From positions 372,001 through 436,000 of the forward strand of contig NZ_KB894093.1 of the NCBI RefSeq assembly GCF_000374305.1: a DNA stretch of 64,000 nucleotides, read 5' to 3'. A model generated the notes under the pieces. The model was given only the letters and a program-made list of their open reading frames with translations, was not told the DNA's origin and searched no databases. Made by a program: the position numbers and the translations under genes. The first letter of the stretch is position 1, and every line of letters begins with the position of its first letter. Below are positions 62,867-64,000 of the stretch, one piece after another. The stretch is from Actinomadura flavalba DSM 45200. Its GTDB lineage: Bacteria; Actinomycetota; Actinomycetes; Streptosporangiales; Streptosporangiaceae.

Positions 62867-64000
62867 CCGCGCTGCTGCGGATCGGGAATCTCGGCGTCCG
62901 GTTCCCCGGAACGACCGCCGTCGAGGGCGTCGACCTCGAACTGGAACGAGACGAGGTGCTCGCCGTCGTGGGCGAGTCCGGGTCCGGCAAGTCGGTCACC
63001 GCGCTGGCGGTCATGGGCCTGCTGCCCGCCGGGGCGACCGCGACCGGCAGCGTCACCCTGGACGGACGCGAACTGCTCGGCGCGCCCGAGGAGGAGCTGC
63101 GCCGCGTCCGGGGTGCCCGGATCGCCCTGGTCTTCCAGGAACCCTCGACCGCGCTCAACCCCGTCGAGCGGGTCGGATGGCAGATCGGGGAGGTGCTGCG
63201 GGCGCACGGCACGCCCCGCCGCGAACGCGCCGCGCGCGTGGCCGAGCTGCTGACGAGCGTCGGCATCCCGCCCGAGCGGGCCCGCGACTACCCGCACCGG
63301 TTCTCCGGCGGGCAGAAGCAGCGGATCGTCCTCGCCCTCGCGCTCGCCGTGGACCCGGACGTCCTCATCGCGGACGAGCCGACCACGGCGCTCGACGTCA
63401 CCGTCCAGGCCGAGATCCTCGCCCTGCTGCGCGACCTGCGGCGCGAACGGCGGCTCGCGGTGCTGCTCATCACGCACAACATCGGCGTCGTGGCCGACCT
63501 CGCCGACCGGGTGGCGGTCATGCGGGACGGGCGCGTCGTGGAGACCCAGGACGTGCGCGGGCTGTTCGCCGCGCCCGCGACCGAGTACGCGCGGCGCCTG
63601 CTGGCGGCCGTGCCCCGGCTGGAGGCGCACGATCGCCCGGCCCGTCCCGCCCCGGCGAAGGAGCCCGTGCTCGCCGTCGAGGATCTTCGCGTCGACCATC
63701 CGGGGCGGCCCGCGACGCTCGACGGGATCACGCTGGCGGTGGCGCCCGGCGAGGTGCTCGGGCTCGTCGGTGAGTCCGGTTCCGGGAAGACGACGCTGGG
63801 GCGCGTCGCCGTGGGGCGGCTGCGGCCCGCGTCCGGCACGGTGCGGCTGTTCGGTCAGGACCTGCCCGGACTGTCCCGGTCCGAGCTGCGCGCGCTCCGG
63901 CGCCGCGTCGGCGTCGTCCACCAGGACCCGGCCGCCTCGCTCGACCCGCGCCGGACCGTCCTGGAGTCGATCACCGAACCGCTCGACGTCCACCGGATCG
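62863..64000 (+). CDS. Dipeptide-type ABC ATPase, DppD-DppF fusion (3' end missing)
   Basis: GTG overlapping the permease stop (GTGA), with AGGAGG upstream; 379 codons before the window ends with no stop. First ATPase domain complete: GESGSGKS (about 36-43), Q-loop FQEPSTALNP, signature FSGGQKQR, Walker B VLIADEPTTALD. A second domain starts near 270 with GESGSGKTT and Q-loop HQDPAASLDP. A single chain with both ATPases completes the importer with the preceding three genes. Confidence 0.93.
   Translation, partial: MTALLRIGNLGVRFPGTTAVEGVDLELERDEVLAVVGESGSGKSVTALAVMGLLPAGATATGSVTLDGRELLGAPEEELRRVRGARIALVFQEPSTALNPVERVGWQIGEVLRAHGTPRRERAARVAELLTSVGIPPERARDYPHRFSGGQKQRIVLALALAVDPDVLIADEPTTALDVTVQAEILALLRDLRRERRLAVLLITHNIGVVADLADRVAVMRDGRVVETQDVRGLFAAPATEYARRLLAAVPRLEAHDRPARPAPAKEPVLAVEDLRVDHPGRPATLDGITLAVAPGEVLGLVGESGSGKTTLGRVAVGRLRPASGTVRLFGQDLPGLSRSELRALRRRVGVVHQDPAASLDPRRTVLESITEPLDVHRI

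Overview
The window is very GC-rich, rich in GTG starts and packed with ATGA/GTGA stop-start overlaps, which points to a high-GC actinomycete. The glmU-prs-rplY-pth block, the AftD-like arabinosyltransferase with its small DUF2613-type partner, the DUF3068 protein, the mycothiol-type TIGR03086 protein and the EI24 protein all fit that. A Thermomonosporaceae/Streptosporangiales-type genome is my best guess, but this is inference because no rRNA is present.

Layout. 0-4 kb: end of a PAP2-type membrane phosphatase, then a convergent secreted beta-propeller/PKD exoprotein. 4.1-15.2 kb: a tightly coupled exopolysaccharide operon holding a Wzy-like polymerase, APH-fold kinase, PAPS-type sulfotransferase, two Wzz/Wzc-like co-polymerases with kinase-like domains lacking a P-loop lysine, a Wzx-like flippase, a ParB-like/methyltransferase fusion and an RCC1-repeat lipoprotein. 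15.2-21.7 kb, minus strand: a secreted anchored protein, a GT2 glycosyltransferase, cysN, cysD, a CysQ-type phosphatase and the initiating polyprenyl-phosphate sugar transferase. Together these suggest a sulfated surface glycan with sulfate activation and PAP recycling encoded alongside. 21.9-26.3 kb: housekeeping genes pth, rplY, prs, glmU and tRNA-Gln(UUG). 26.4-35.7 kb: a protein with two internally duplicated CEGAK-box domains, a fatty-acid desaturase with a double-dyad operator and a TetR regulator, a nitronate-monooxygenase-like protein, a DUF3068 protein, an MFS exporter, a GT2 and an OafA-type acyltransferase. 35.6-43.8 kb, minus: a cell-wall glycan block (AftD-like, GT4, DPM1-like GT2, DUF2613 peptide, second polytopic protein). 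43.8-50.4 kb: a tandem acyl-CoA dehydrogenase, a membrane protein, EI24, SDR, TIGR03086 and AraC genes.

50.4-58.4 kb is the most unusual part. A minus-strand operon runs CRP-like regulator > class-III-cyclase-like protein > large protein with a P-loop-like but lysine-free segment > HemK/PrmC-like methyltransferase. The cyclase-like protein ends with, and the large protein begins with, nearly the same 20-residue FGNxVxGDL motif, as expected of two proteins that assemble through a homotypic (amyloid-type) motif. Divergent to it lies a pair of solute-binding proteins, one fused to a vWA domain, with no transporter genes beside them. I regard this as the best candidate for an undescribed signalling or conflict system.

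58.4-64 kb: a TauD-type dioxygenase divergent from a family-5 (peptide/opine/nickel-type) ABC transporter. Its double ATPase gene runs off the right edge.
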